Shown: positions 16,270 through 25,678, numbered from the stretch's first letter. The stretch: 64,000 nucleotides of DNA from Larsenimonas rhizosphaerae (GCF_023700005.1 NZ_JAMLJK010000001.1:1282996-1346995), one strand, 5' to 3'. The notes: generated from the sequence alone by a model not told the origin. Numbers and translations are program-made.

Positions 16270-17661
16270 ATGAGCGCAGATTATAAAACGGTTATCGGGC
16301 AACACACCTATCGTTTTTCAGGGCTTCGGGACGTGATGGCGAAGGCCTCGCCCCGTCGGTCCGGTGATGAGCTGGCGGGCGTGGCCGCCCGTTCTGCCGA
16401 AGAGCGGGTAGCCGCGCAGATGGTGCTGGCCGATACTCCACTGAAGGCTTTCCTGAATGATCCGCTGATCCCTTATGAGGACGATGAAGTAACGCGCCTG
16501 ATTATCGATGGTCACGACAAATCGGCTTTTTCACCGGTGTCCTCCATGACCGTCGGGGACTTTCGTAACTGGCTGCTCTCCGAGGCCGCCGATGCTTCGG
16601 TGTTGAAGCGCCTTTCCCGTGGCCTGATGCCTGAAATGGCAGCAGCAGTTTCCAAGATCATGCGATTGCAGGATCTGGTGCTGGTGGGCAGCAGAATGCG
16701 TGTCGAGACGGCATTTCGAAATACCATTGGCTTGCCCGGCCGACTATCGACTCGACTGCAACCCAATCACCCGACCGATAACCCGGCAGGCATCGCGGCC
16801 AGTATTCTTGATGGACTCCTTTACGGCAGTGGTGATGCCGTGATCGGTATCAATCCGGCAACGGATAACACCGGCAATGTCGTGACGCTGATCAAGATGC
16901 TTGACGAGATCATTCAGCGTTACAACATTCCTACGCAAAGCTGTGTGTTGACGCATGTCACTACCTCGATCGAAGCCATCGAACGCGGTGCGCCGGTAGA
17001 TCTGGTATTTCAATCCATCGCGGGAACCCAGGCAGCAAATGAAGGCTTCGGCATCTCGTTGTCCCTGTTGAAGGAGGGGTTCGAGGCAGCGCAGTCCCTG
17101 AAGCGGGGCAGCGTAGGGCAAGACGCCATGTATTTTGAAACCGGCCAGGGCAGTGCGCTATCGGCCAATGGCCATCATGATGTTGACCAGCAGACGCTGG
17201 AGGCGCGTGCCTATGCGGTAGCGCGGGAGTTTTCTCCCCTGCTGGTCAATACGGTGGTCGGGTTTATTGGCCCCGAGTACCTGTTCGATGGCAAGCAGAT
17301 TATTCGGGCCGGACTCGAAGACCATTTTTGCGGCAAGCTTCTGGGAGTGCCGATGGGATGCGACGTCTGCTATACCAATCATGCGGAAGCCGACCAGGAT
17401 GACATGGATGTGCTGCTGACCCTGCTGGGCACGGCAGGATGCAATTTCATCATGGGGATTCCCGGATCAGACGACATCATGCTGAATTATCAGACGACTT
17501 CCTTCCACGATGCTCAATATGCTCGGCAGTTGCTGGGGCTGGCCCCTGCTCCTGAATTCGATCAGTGGCTGCAGGATATGGCCATCAGTGATGCCGGGCA
17601 CCGACTTCTTGTGGGTGAAAAATTACCTGCGCCCTTCCAGCATGCCCTTGAACAGTCCTGA
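16270..17661 (+). CDS. eutB: ethanolamine ammonia-lyase large subunit
   Basis: 463 residues from MSADYKT (E. coli 453); in-frame ATGs up to 16219 exist and no start has a good ribosome site, so the N-terminus is chosen by family alignment. It is the catalytic subunit of the adenosylcobalamin enzyme that splits ethanolamine to acetaldehyde and ammonia. Well-conserved stretches include RSGDELAGVAARSAEERVAA, YEDDEVTRLI, RLQPNHPTDN, GDAVIGINPATDN, CVLTHVTTSIEAIERGAP, YFETGQGSALSANGHH and the Cys-rich MGCDVCYTNHAEADQDDMD. eutC follows after 8 nt. No other eut genes or shell proteins are nearby. Confidence 0.95.
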   Translation: MSADYKTVIGQHTYRFSGLRDVMAKASPRRSGDELAGVAARSAEERVAAQMVLADTPLKAFLNDPLIPYEDDEVTRLIIDGHDKSAFSPVSSMTVGDFRNWLLSEAADASVLKRLSRGLMPEMAAAVSKIMRLQDLVLVGSRMRVETAFRNTIGLPGRLSTRLQPNHPTDNPAGIAASILDGLLYGSGDAVIGINPATDNTGNVVTLIKMLDEIIQRYNIPTQSCVLTHVTTSIEAIERGAPVDLVFQSIAGTQAANEGFGISLSLLKEGFEAAQSLKRGSVGQDAMYFETGQGSALSANGHHDVDQQTLEARAYAVAREFSPLLVNTVVGFIGPEYLFDGKQIIRAGLEDHFCGKLLGVPMGCDVCYTNHAEADQDDMDVLLTLLGTAGCNFIMGIPGSDDIMLNYQTTSFHDAQYARQLLGLAPAPEFDQWLQDMAISDAGHRLLVGEKLPAPFQHALEQS

Positions 17662-17669
17662 GGTTCGCC

Positions 17670-18488
17670 ATGAAACAGATAGCTTCCGACGCTACCGAGC
17701 AGGTCAGTGTGATCGACAATCCATGGGCGTCCCTTCGTCAGTATACGGATGCCAGGATCGGGCTTGGTCGGGCGGGTAGCAGCCAGCCGACTCGGCCCCA
17801 CCTGGCATTCCAGCTTGCGCATGCTCAGGCGCGTGACGCCGTGCATCTGGCGCTTGATACCGAGAAGATGACGCAGGAGCTGGCGGAGTTTGGCGATGTG
17901 ATTCACGTCTCCAGCCAGGCGACCGATCGAGCTACCTACCTGTGCCGGCCGGATCTTGGTCGCCGGCTGGATGCCGAAAGCACCGAGCGCCTCGAGCAGT
18001 GGGCCGCCTCGGGGGCGCCGCCCTGCCTTTCTCTGGTTGTTGCCGACGGCCTGTCGGCACGGGCCATTCATGAAAATGTTCGGGCATTTCTGAATATCTT
18101 TGTCCCGATGGCCCGGGATGAAGGGTGGTCATTGGGGCCGATTGTACTGGCTGAACAGGCGAGGGTGGCGCTGGGTGACCCGGTAGGGGAGCTTCTGGGC
18201 GCCGAAGTGGAAGTCATGCTGATCGGTGAGCGGCCCGGGCTCAGTTCGCCGGATAGCCTGGGCATTTATTTCACCTATCATCCTCATTCCGGTTGCCGCG
18301 ACAGCGAACGCAACTGCATTTCAAATGTGCGTCGCGCCGGGCAGGGCTATGAAGAGGCCGCACGGCTTCTGCATTATCTCATCCGTGAAGCGAAGGCGCT
18401 CGGCGCCTCCGGTGTCGCGCTCAAGGATAATTCCGATACGTCCTCCGAGCTCGGCAATGGCCGGGACGGTAATTTTCTTCTCTCCTGA
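17670..18488 (+). CDS. eutC: ethanolamine ammonia-lyase small subunit
   Basis: 272 residues (E. coli EutC 295). Conserved parts are TDARIGLGRAGSSQPT (about residues 27-42), HLAFQLAHAQARDAVHLALD, YLCRPDLGRRL, VVADGLSARAIHENVRAFL and LLGAEVEVMLIGERPGLSSP. GIYFTYHPHSGCRDSERNCI and the closing YLIREAKALGASGVALKD follow. EutC with EutB forms the cobalamin-binding lyase. The shorter N-terminus than the enteric form is usual outside Enterobacteria. ATG start 8 nt after eutB with GAGG upstream. Followed by a hairpin. Confidence 0.94.
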   Translation: MKQIASDATEQVSVIDNPWASLRQYTDARIGLGRAGSSQPTRPHLAFQLAHAQARDAVHLALDTEKMTQELAEFGDVIHVSSQATDRATYLCRPDLGRRLDAESTERLEQWAASGAPPCLSLVVADGLSARAIHENVRAFLNIFVPMARDEGWSLGPIVLAEQARVALGDPVGELLGAEVEVMLIGERPGLSSPDSLGIYFTYHPHSGCRDSERNCISNVRRAGQGYEEAARLLHYLIREAKALGASGVALKDNSDTSSELGNGRDGNFLLS

Positions 18489-18493
18489 TGTCT

Positions 18494-18519
18494 TGCCGTC
18501 GCACTCATGCGCGACGGCA
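18494..18519 (+). terminator. hairpin after eutC (possible terminator)
   Basis: Perfect 9-bp arms TGCCGTCGC / GCGACGGCA with an 8-nt loop begin 5 nt after the eutC stop. No T run follows, so terminator function is only probable. It separates eutBC from motA. Confidence 0.5.
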
Positions 18520-18596
18520 CCCGCCGCCATCTGGTTCAAGGTTTTATCCCTGCCGCCGTAGTAGAAACGTAGATAACTACTTGGTAGGGGAAAGCC

Positions 18597-19466
18597 GTGC
18601 TCATCGTCATTGGTTACATTGCCATCATCGCGTGTGTGTTTGGTGGTTATCTCATGGTTGGCGGCCACCTTGGTGCGTTATGGCAGCCAGCGGAGATCAT
18701 CATCATTGTCGGTGCCGGGATTGGTGCCTTCGTGGCGTCCAATAGTGGCCACGGCATCAAGGCGACCATTCGCATTTTGCCGAAACTCATGAAAAGCAGT
18801 CACTACAACAAGGAAATGTTTCTGGACCTGATGGCCCTGCTCTATCTGGTGCTGGCCAAGGGGCGGCAAGAGGGAATGATGGCGCTGGAGAAGGACATCG
18901 ACGCGCCGGAAGAGAGTCAGATTTTTGCCCAGTACCCAAAACTTGTAGCAGACCCATTGCTGATGGAGTTTCTGACCGATTACCTGCGCCTCATGATCAG
19001 CGGAAATATGGATCCGTTTGAAATCGAATCGCTGATGGATCACGAAATCGAGACCTTTCAGCATGAGGCCGAGTTGCCGGCCCACAGCATTTCTGCTGTC
19101 GGTGACGGGTTGCCTGCCTTTGGTATCGTCGCTGCGGTCATGGGGGTTGTGCATACCCTGGGCGTGCAAGGGCTGGCGCCTGAACAGATCGGGCCACTGA
19201 TTGCAAATGCGATGGTTGGTACCTTTCTGGGTATTTTGCTGGCTTATGGCTTTGTGACGCCGCTTGCCAACAAGGTCAAGCATCACGTTGATGAGATGGT
19301 GAAGATGCTTCAGTGCATCAAGGTGACACTGCTGGCCAACCTTAACGGGTACGCACCGCCTCTGGCTGTCGAATTCGGGCGCAAGGCACTGTTTGCTTCA
19401 GAGCGGCCGTCATTCAACGAGCTCGAGGAGCATGTTCGTACCGTCAAGTCGAAGCCGGCAGGCTAA
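18597..19466 (+). CDS. motA: flagellar motor stator protein MotA
   Basis: 289 residues (E. coli 295). The GTG start has AGGGG about 7 nt upstream. Four transmembrane helices are visible: two N-terminal (about 3-20 and 30-50, with EIIIIVGAGIGAFVAS) and two after the cytoplasmic loop (about 170-190 and 200-225, GTFLGILLAYGFVTPLA). The loop carries the charged residues that contact FliG (region near KKG-like RQEGMMALEKDID). MotA5MotB2 conducts ions to drive rotation. motB follows after 9 nt. Confidence 0.95.
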   Translation: MLIVIGYIAIIACVFGGYLMVGGHLGALWQPAEIIIIVGAGIGAFVASNSGHGIKATIRILPKLMKSSHYNKEMFLDLMALLYLVLAKGRQEGMMALEKDIDAPEESQIFAQYPKLVADPLLMEFLTDYLRLMISGNMDPFEIESLMDHEIETFQHEAELPAHSISAVGDGLPAFGIVAAVMGVVHTLGVQGLAPEQIGPLIANAMVGTFLGILLAYGFVTPLANKVKHHVDEMVKMLQCIKVTLLANLNGYAPPLAVEFGRKALFASERPSFNELEEHVRTVKSKPAG

Positions 19467-19475
19467 GGGGACGCC

Positions 19476-20375
19476 ATGAACCACAACGCGCGGCGGCCCA
19501 TTGTCATAAGACGCAAGAAAAAGTCTGATCACGGTGCTCATGGCAGCTGGAAGATAGCCTATGCCGACTTCATGACCGCCATGATGGCTTTCTTTCTGGT
19601 CATGTGGTTGCTCTCCGGTTCGAGCGAGGCTGAACTTGAGGCTATTAGTGAATACTTCAATACGCCCCTGAAGGTGGCCATGTTCGGCGGGGACAAGAAC
19701 TCCGCCAGCAACAGCGCCATACCCGGGGGAGGTGATGACGTGACTCATCAGGAAGGTGAGGTCAAGAAAGTTGTCATCACGCCGCATGCCTACAAACTCG
19801 ATGATGCCCAGTTGCGCCAGCTGAAAATGCGCCTGGACAGCCTGATTCAGCAGGACCCGGCACTTCGCGCGCTGCAGGAGCAGCTCAGGATCGAAATGAC
19901 GCCGGAAGGGCTGCGCATTCAGATCATCGATGACAAGCAGCGACCCATGTTCCGAATCGGCAGTGCCGCCATTGTGCCTCAGATGCGTACCGTACTGCGC
20001 ACGATCGCGCCGGTGCTCAATGAACTACCGAATCACCTCACGATTTCAGGCCATACGGATGACCTGCCGTATTCCGCCGGCGATGCATCCTACGGAAACT
20101 GGGAGCTCTCCAGTGACAGGGCCAATGCGGCACGTCGGGAGCTGGTCATTGGCGGGCTGGATAATGAAAAACTGCTTCGCGTCATTGGCCTTGCCGCCAC
20201 CATGAGTCTGGACCCTGATGTGCCCGATGCGCCCATCAATCGCCGCATCAGCATCCTGGTACTCAACCAGGAAGCCAACCGCCGAATGATGGAAGAGCGT
20301 GATGAGGCAATGGGTATTCCTGTTTATGAAAGTCCATTGATTTCTCCTAAAGAAGACAGCGTCATTGAACGTTAA
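19476..20375 (+). CDS. motB: flagellar motor stator protein MotB
   Basis: 299 residues. A basic N-terminus (RRPIVIRRKKK) is followed by the single transmembrane helix with the ion-binding aspartate at residue 31 (YADFMTAMMAFFLVMWLL), equivalent to E. coli Asp32. The periplasmic part has an OmpA-like peptidoglycan-binding domain (about 170-265: LTISGHTDDLPYS, ELSSDRANAARRELV, NRRISILVLNQ) that anchors the stator to the wall. The motif around the Asp resembles proton-driven MotB rather than sodium PomB, though this cannot be proved from sequence. Confidence 0.95.
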   Translation: MNHNARRPIVIRRKKKSDHGAHGSWKIAYADFMTAMMAFFLVMWLLSGSSEAELEAISEYFNTPLKVAMFGGDKNSASNSAIPGGGDDVTHQEGEVKKVVITPHAYKLDDAQLRQLKMRLDSLIQQDPALRALQEQLRIEMTPEGLRIQIIDDKQRPMFRIGSAAIVPQMRTVLRTIAPVLNELPNHLTISGHTDDLPYSAGDASYGNWELSSDRANAARRELVIGGLDNEKLLRVIGLAATMSLDPDVPDAPINRRISILVLNQEANRRMMEERDEAMGIPVYESPLISPKEDSVIER

Positions 20376-20450
20376 TAACAGTAATACGGTGATGAAGCGG
20401 ATTGGTTCTCCGTCCATCCTTATCCATGGTTTCAATGAAAAGTACACGCT

Positions 20451-20816
20451 ATGAACTCGATACTTCTGGCAGACGATTCAACACTCATTCGCAAGATCAT
20501 GGTGGCTGCGCTCGAGGGTGAAGGGTGGCATGTAGTCAGCGCTGTAGATGGGCAGGACGCGCTTGAAAAGGCAAAGGCCGGTGAGCGCTTTGATCTGGTT
20601 ATTACGGATTGGCACATGCCCCGTATGGACGGAGACAAGCTGATTGCCGAACTGCGCGCCATGCCCGAGTTTGATGCCACGCCCATTCTGGTGTTGACCT
20701 CGGAGTCTCAGGACCATTTCAAGCAGGTTGCTCGTGATGTCGGTGCCAATGGCTGGCTGTCAAAGCCATTTGATCCGGACAGTCTGGTCGAGCTTGCTGC
20801 TCAATTGATGAGCTGA
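20451..20816 (+). CDS. single-domain response regulator (CheY-like)
   Basis: 121 residues, a lone receiver domain. It has the acidic pair Asp8-Asp9, phospho-acceptor Asp53 (VITDWHMPRMDG), Thr83 (LVLTSES) and Lys105 (WLSKPF), so it should be phosphorylated normally. It lies between motB and cheA, where enteric bacteria have nothing, and is distinct from the true cheY at 28391. It is only modestly similar to it outside the catalytic residues. It may be a phosphate sink for CheA or an adaptor to another output. No output domain, so a DNA-binding role is excluded. Confidence 0.85.
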   Translation: MNSILLADDSTLIRKIMVAALEGEGWHVVSAVDGQDALEKAKAGERFDLVITDWHMPRMDGDKLIAELRAMPEFDATPILVLTSESQDHFKQVARDVGANGWLSKPFDPDSLVELAAQLMS

Positions 20817-20865
20817 TGGTTGCAGGCCTGCAGCCCCTTTACTCTCAGGTGCCGAGAATACACTT

Positions 20866-22911
20866 ATGAGCATGGACATCACCGAATTTTATCAAACCTT
20901 CTTCGAAGAAGCTGAAGAGCTTCTCAACGAGATGGAGCACCTGTTGCTTGAGCTTGATCTGGATGATCCGGATAACGAGCAGCTGAATGCCATTTTTCGC
21001 GCAGCGCACTCCATCAAGGGAGGAGCAGGAACCTTCGGTTTTATCGTGTTGCAGGAAACCACACATATTTTCGAAAACCTGCTTGATCGTGCCCGCCATC
21101 ATGAGCTGATCCTTGATCGCGAAATCATCGATATCTTCTTGGAAACAAAAGATATGCTTACCGACCAGTTAAATGCCTACCGCAACCAGGAAGAGCCCGA
21201 CCCGGAAGCCTTTGAGCGTATTTGTACCACCCTCAAGCGCATTGCCGAGGAAAAGACCGATGCTGGAAGCCCTGCACCGGTAGCATCTGCACCTGTCGAG
21301 GCACCTGTGGCAGCGGGGGCGGGCATACGGCTTCTCGAGATCGTGCTGTCCAAGCTCGACGAGGATGAGTGTGCCACCCTGACCGAAGAAATTGCCTTGT
21401 TTGGTACAGTCAAACACAGTGAATATGCTGACAACACCCTGAAGATCAGTCTCGAGTCCAGTGAACCTGCTGACGATATCGAAGCGGTACTGTGCTTTGT
21501 GCTTGACGCCTCCCAGATCGCTATTCAGGAAGCCGCTGGTGGGGCGGAGGCTCCGGTAGCAGCGGCAGCTGCGGAAAGCATGAAAGCCGAAACACAAGCC
21601 GTGGCGGAAGAAGCACCTGCCGCCGAGCCAAAGGGTGCGGACAGCAAGGCGAGTCAGGCACCGGCTTCCAAGGCACCAGCCAAGAAGCCGGGCAAGGCGC
21701 AAAGCAGTGATGCATCCCTGCGTGTTTCAACGGAGAAGGTCGACCAGATCATCAACCTGGTAGGCGAGCTCGTGATTACCCAGTCCATGCTGGAGCAGAC
21801 AACCCAGGGGCTTGATCCTGTCGTCAACGGTCAGCTTCTTACCGGCATGAGTCAGCTTCAGCGCAACGCACGTGATTTGCAGGAAGCGGTCATGTCCATT
21901 CGCATGATGCAAATGGATTACGTCTTCAACCGCTTCCCCAGGCTGGTTCGTGACCTGGCCAGCAAGCTGGGCAAGGAGATCGAACTTGTTACCGTCGGCA
22001 AGTCGACCGAACTCGACAAGGGGCTGATCGAGCGAATCATTGACCCTTTGACGCACCTGGTGCGAAACAGTATTGACCACGGAATCGAGCTGCCCGAAAA
22101 GCGTGAGGCGGCCGGCAAGAACCGGCTGGGCAAGCTGACGCTGTCTGCCCAGCATCAGGGGGGCAATATACTTATTGAAGTATCAGATGATGGTGCGGGA
22201 CTGAATCGGGATCGTATCCTGGCCAAGGCCAAATCTTCCGGCATCCCCATCTCGGATAACATCAGTGATGATGAGGTGTGGCAGCTTATCTTTGCTCCGG
22301 GCTTCTCGACTGCCGAGCAGGTAACGGATGTTTCCGGTCGTGGGGTCGGCATGGATGTGGTCAAGCGTAACATTCAGCAGATGGGCGGCTATGTCGAGAT
22401 TCTTTCCCAGTATGGCAAGGGCTCTACAACGCGCATTGTGCTGCCGCTGACGCTGGCCATTCTGGATGGCATGTCCGTCAAGGTCGGTGAGGAAGTGTTC
22501 ATTCTACCGCTGGGCGCCATCATGGAGTCCATTCAGATCAAGCACGAAGATATCAATCGTGTTGCCGGTCAGGAACAGGTGATTCATGTGCGAGGTGAAT
22601 ACCTCTCACTGGTTGAGCTGCACAAGGTGTTCAACGTGCCTGATGCCCAGACGGACGTGACGCAGGGCATCGTAATGATCGTGCAGAGCGATGGCCGACA
22701 CTTTGCGCTGCTGGTGGATCAGCTGATCGGTCAGCACCAGGTCGTGGTCAAGAACCTGGAAACCAATTACCGGAAAATACCGGGGGTATCTGCGGCCACC
22801 ATTATGGGGGATGGCAGTGTGGCATTGATTCTGGATGTTCCTGCACTTCAGCGTGTCAGCAGGGATCGCCGGGGCAGCGAACCAGCGCGGGCACAGGCGG
22901 CGGTTCACTAA
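20866..22911 (+). CDS. cheA: chemotaxis sensor histidine kinase CheA
   Basis: 681 residues. The P1 phosphotransfer domain has His48 in AAHSIKGGAGTFGF, the same position as in E. coli. A P2-type segment follows (about 150-215), then an Ala/Pro/Lys-rich linker (about 220-280) and the P3 dimerisation helices. The P4 kinase has the N box (LTHLVRNSIDHGIE), G1 (VSDDGAGLNRD), F (FAPGFSTA) and G2 (GRGVGMDVV) boxes. A CheW-like P5 domain ends the protein. CheA couples receptor signals to CheY and CheB phosphorylation. The ATG start has only a weak ribosome site, and the stop is 18 nt before cheW. Confidence 0.96.
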   Translation: MSMDITEFYQTFFEEAEELLNEMEHLLLELDLDDPDNEQLNAIFRAAHSIKGGAGTFGFIVLQETTHIFENLLDRARHHELILDREIIDIFLETKDMLTDQLNAYRNQEEPDPEAFERICTTLKRIAEEKTDAGSPAPVASAPVEAPVAAGAGIRLLEIVLSKLDEDECATLTEEIALFGTVKHSEYADNTLKISLESSEPADDIEAVLCFVLDASQIAIQEAAGGAEAPVAAAAAESMKAETQAVAEEAPAAEPKGADSKASQAPASKAPAKKPGKAQSSDASLRVSTEKVDQIINLVGELVITQSMLEQTTQGLDPVVNGQLLTGMSQLQRNARDLQEAVMSIRMMQMDYVFNRFPRLVRDLASKLGKEIELVTVGKSTELDKGLIERIIDPLTHLVRNSIDHGIELPEKREAAGKNRLGKLTLSAQHQGGNILIEVSDDGAGLNRDRILAKAKSSGIPISDNISDDEVWQLIFAPGFSTAEQVTDVSGRGVGMDVVKRNIQQMGGYVEILSQYGKGSTTRIVLPLTLAILDGMSVKVGEEVFILPLGAIMESIQIKHEDINRVAGQEQVIHVRGEYLSLVELHKVFNVPDAQTDVTQGIVMIVQSDGRHFALLVDQLIGQHQVVVKNLETNYRKIPGVSAATIMGDGSVALILDVPALQRVSRDRRGSEPARAQAAVH

Positions 22912-22929
22912 GTTCAACGGGGAAGGCTC

Positions 22930-23418
22930 ATGGAAAAAATCATGTCTGATCAACATCATGAAGTAAAGGGCAACGAGTTTCTGGTATTTCGCATCGGTGA
23001 TGAGGAGTACGGGATAGACATCCTTAAAGTGCAGGAAATTCGCGGGTACGACGGTGTTACCCGGATCGCCAACGCACCTGAGTTCATCAAGGGCGTTACC
23101 AACCTGCGTGGCGTTATTGTTCCCATACTGGACTTGCGCATCAAGTTTTCGGTAGGAGAGGTGCTGTACAACCAGCAAACGGTTGTCATCGTATTGAATA
23201 TCGCCGACCGCGTCGTGGGTGTGGTCGTTGATGGCGTGTCGGATGTACTTACATTGTCTCCTGAACAGATCAGGGATGCCCCGGATTTCGGCACGGCACT
23301 GTCTTCCGAGTACATCATGGGGCTGGGCAGCATTGAAGAGCGCATGCTGATCCTGATGGATATCGAAAAAATGATGAGTAGTTCGGAGATGGCGTTGATG
23401 GATGAAGTCGCCGCCTGA
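22930..23418 (+). CDS. cheW: chemotaxis coupling protein CheW
   Basis: 162 residues, single CheW domain. Typical stretches are [25 protein letters not shown] (about residues 16-40), [19 protein letters not shown] and [20 protein letters not shown]. It links receptors to CheA in the signalling arrays. The first ATG is used; a second ATG four codons in is possible. It ends the motA-to-cheW unit: an intrinsic terminator lies 25 nt downstream. Confidence 0.95.
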   Translation: MEKIMSDQHHEVKGNEFLVFRIGDEEYGIDILKVQEIRGYDGVTRIANAPEFIKGVTNLRGVIVPILDLRIKFSVGEVLYNQQTVVIVLNIADRVVGVVVDGVSDVLTLSPEQIRDAPDFGTALSSEYIMGLGSIEERMLILMDIEKMMSSSEMALMDEVAA

Positions 23419-23443
23419 ATCTGGACCCGTTACGTGCTTTTAG

Positions 23444-23468
23444 AGGCCGCCATGTGCGGCCTTTTTTT
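23444..23468 (+). terminator. intrinsic terminator after cheW
   Basis: A 7-bp stem AGGCCGC / GCGGCCT with a 5-nt loop is followed by a run of T residues to 23468. It separates motAB-cheAW from the receptor-cheRDBYZ unit, so the latter needs its own promoter in 23469-23557, a visibly AT-rich stretch. Confidence 0.85.
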
Positions 23469-23557
23469 ATATCAAGAAAATCGCAGCTTCGTCGTTAAAC
23501 AGTGCAGTCTTTATATATAAAAAAAATAATTCAATCAAACATGTATGAGTAATTAAA

Positions 23558-25678
23558 ATGGATGATGATCGAGCTGCGGCGGGGCAGGAATATACTCTGG
23601 AATCCGATGACTATCTGATTTCCAAGACGGATGCGCAGGGCAATATTACCTTTGCCAACCCTGCGTTCATACGCGTCAGTGGGTTTACCAAGGAAGAGTT
23701 GCTGGGAGCGCCACATAATCTGGTTCGGCACCCTGACATGCCAAAGGCGGCCTTCGCCAATCTATGGAGCACCCTCAAGGAGGGACGTACCTGGCGAGGT
23801 TTTGTCAAGAACAGGCGCAAGGATGGCCGCTATTACTGGGTCAATGCCACTGTCTCGCCGATCCTGATCGAAGGGCGCCTGGCAGGCTATGCCTCGGTGC
23901 GTGTCAGGATCAGCGACAGTGACAAGGCCCTTGCGATCAGCACCTACGCTGCTCTCAAACAGGGCAAGGTGCGTGGCATCTATCTGAAGGATGGTGAAAT
24001 ACGCAGACGTGGGATGTCACGGATCATCCAGCGCTTTACAAGGCCATCCATTGCCATGCGGCTGGGGCAGGTTGTCGCCGTGTCACTGCTCGCGACCACC
24101 AGTGTCGGTCTGATTGGCTATCAGAGTATTTCAGAGCTGAACCATTCCAATCAGATGCTGTATGACGAAGGGGCATCCGGGATTGCTGAACTTCAGCAGC
24201 TGGATCAGATGGTATCCAGTCAAATGCTTGAACTTTCGTCTGCCGCCAAGGCACTGGGGAGCGCAGATCCTGAAAGGGTGGCTGACAGGGCGGAAGAAAA
24301 AAACGCTGCCATTCAGCAGGCATGGGAGCGGTTCAAGGCAGACCATGATGGTGAAAAAGTGTCACAGGTGACGCAATCGCTTGAGGCATTAATGGCGCAG
24401 GGGCTTGTGCCGCTGGCTGCAGCCTTTCGAGATAATGACATAGTCGAGGCGTATGAGCTGACTAAAAACGACGCATTGAACCGCTTCGACATACCCTTCC
24501 ACAAAAGCGTCAACGAATTGATAGGACGTCAGGTAGAAGCCGCGTCGCAACTGAATCAACTCGCGCGTGAGCACTTCCAGCAGGCGATCTGGCTGATCGG
24601 GTTCTCCATCGTGATCAGCGGCATGGTCATCATTGGGGCTGTCTGGTGGTTGCGGCGCTGGCTGCTTACACCGCTCAATGAAGCGCTTGCCCTGACAGAG
24701 CAGATTGGACTGGGCAACCTGACAGTCGATATGGATGCGACAGGGCGTGATGAACTCAGTCAGCTCAAGCAGGCGCTCGGCCGCATGCGCAAGGGGCTGG
24801 TAGGTATTCTTCATGATGTGCATCACAGCAGTGACGTCATTGCCCCGGTAGCGCGTGAAATTTCCGAAGCCAATCATGACTTTTCTGCGCGTACCGAACA
24901 GCAGGCGGCTTCACTTGAAGAGACATCTTCCGGTATGGAGGAGATGATGGCGACCGTTCAGCAGAATACCGAAAATGCCGACCATGCCAGCAAGCTTGCC
25001 GAGACGTCCAGTGTGCTGGTGGACCAGGGAGCAAGCGAAGTCGGTGACGTGGTGCGAACCATGGAGGACATCAACGAGAGCTCCCAGAGGATCGCCGATA
25101 TCATCGGGATCATCGACTCCATTGCCTTTCAAACCAATCTGCTGGCACTCAACGCCTCGGTGGAGGCCGCACGGGCCGGTGAGCAGGGGCGCGGGTTTGC
25201 TGTGGTGGCCGGCGAGGTGCGTAATCTCGCCAGCCGTAGTGCCAGTGCCGCTCAGGATATCAAGGCGCTGATAGAAACCTCTGATGATCGCGTTAAAACC
25301 GGTACGGCGCTGGTGAAGAAGGCCGGTCACACCATGGAAGGCATTACGTCCTCCATTCGGCAGGTGACGCAACTGATTCATGAAATTTCCGATGCCTCCA
25401 AAGAGCAGCGTGATGGCATAGACCAGATCCGTCAGGCCGTGGTTTCGCTTGACCATACCACGCAGCAGAATGCGGCCATGGCCGAAGAAACACTGGCGTC
25501 CTCCGTGTCGATGACAGGCCAGGTCGACGAACTTAATTACGCCATGTCCATTTTCCATATCAAAGGTTTTCAATCTACGCCGATAACTACCTCACAAAAG
25601 GGCAATTCCCGTTCATCTAATGCCGGAACGTCGAAAGTGCCCGTTGCGAAATACGGAGAAGCTACCGTATCGCACTAA
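23558..25678 (+). CDS. methyl-accepting chemotaxis protein with N-terminal PAS domain
   Basis: 706 residues. A cytoplasmic PAS domain of the Aer type spans about residues 15-118 (ITFANPAFIRVSGFTKEELL, HNLVRHPDMPKAAF, GRYYWVNATVSPI). Transmembrane helix 1 is at about 170-188, a periplasmic region of about 150 residues resembles a four-helix bundle, and helix 2 is at about 340-362. HAMP and the signalling coiled coil follow, with the highly conserved tip containing SIAFQTNLLALNASVEAARA. Aer proteins bind FAD in this PAS and sense energy or redox; whether FAD binds here is inferred. There is no C-terminal NWETF-type CheR tether. Only receptor in the window. Confidence 0.92.
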   Translation: MDDDRAAAGQEYTLESDDYLISKTDAQGNITFANPAFIRVSGFTKEELLGAPHNLVRHPDMPKAAFANLWSTLKEGRTWRGFVKNRRKDGRYYWVNATVSPILIEGRLAGYASVRVRISDSDKALAISTYAALKQGKVRGIYLKDGEIRRRGMSRIIQRFTRPSIAMRLGQVVAVSLLATTSVGLIGYQSISELNHSNQMLYDEGASGIAELQQLDQMVSSQMLELSSAAKALGSADPERVADRAEEKNAAIQQAWERFKADHDGEKVSQVTQSLEALMAQGLVPLAAAFRDNDIVEAYELTKNDALNRFDIPFHKSVNELIGRQVEAASQLNQLAREHFQQAIWLIGFSIVISGMVIIGAVWWLRRWLLTPLNEALALTEQIGLGNLTVDMDATGRDELSQLKQALGRMRKGLVGILHDVHHSSDVIAPVAREISEANHDFSARTEQQAASLEETSSGMEEMMATVQQNTENADHASKLAETSSVLVDQGASEVGDVVRTMEDINESSQRIADIIGIIDSIAFQTNLLALNASVEAARAGEQGRGFAVVAGEVRNLASRSASAAQDIKALIETSDDRVKTGTALVKKAGHTMEGITSSIRQVTQLIHEISDASKEQRDGIDQIRQAVVSLDHTTQQNAAMAEETLASSVSMTGQVDELNYAMSIFHIKGFQSTPITTSQKGNSRSSNAGTSKVPVAKYGEATVSH

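Noticed and set aside
18520..18596. Sigma-28 promoter before motA
   Set aside because: Best match (TCAA-N15-GCCGTAGT) agrees at only half of the -10 positions, far weaker than the site before flgM.
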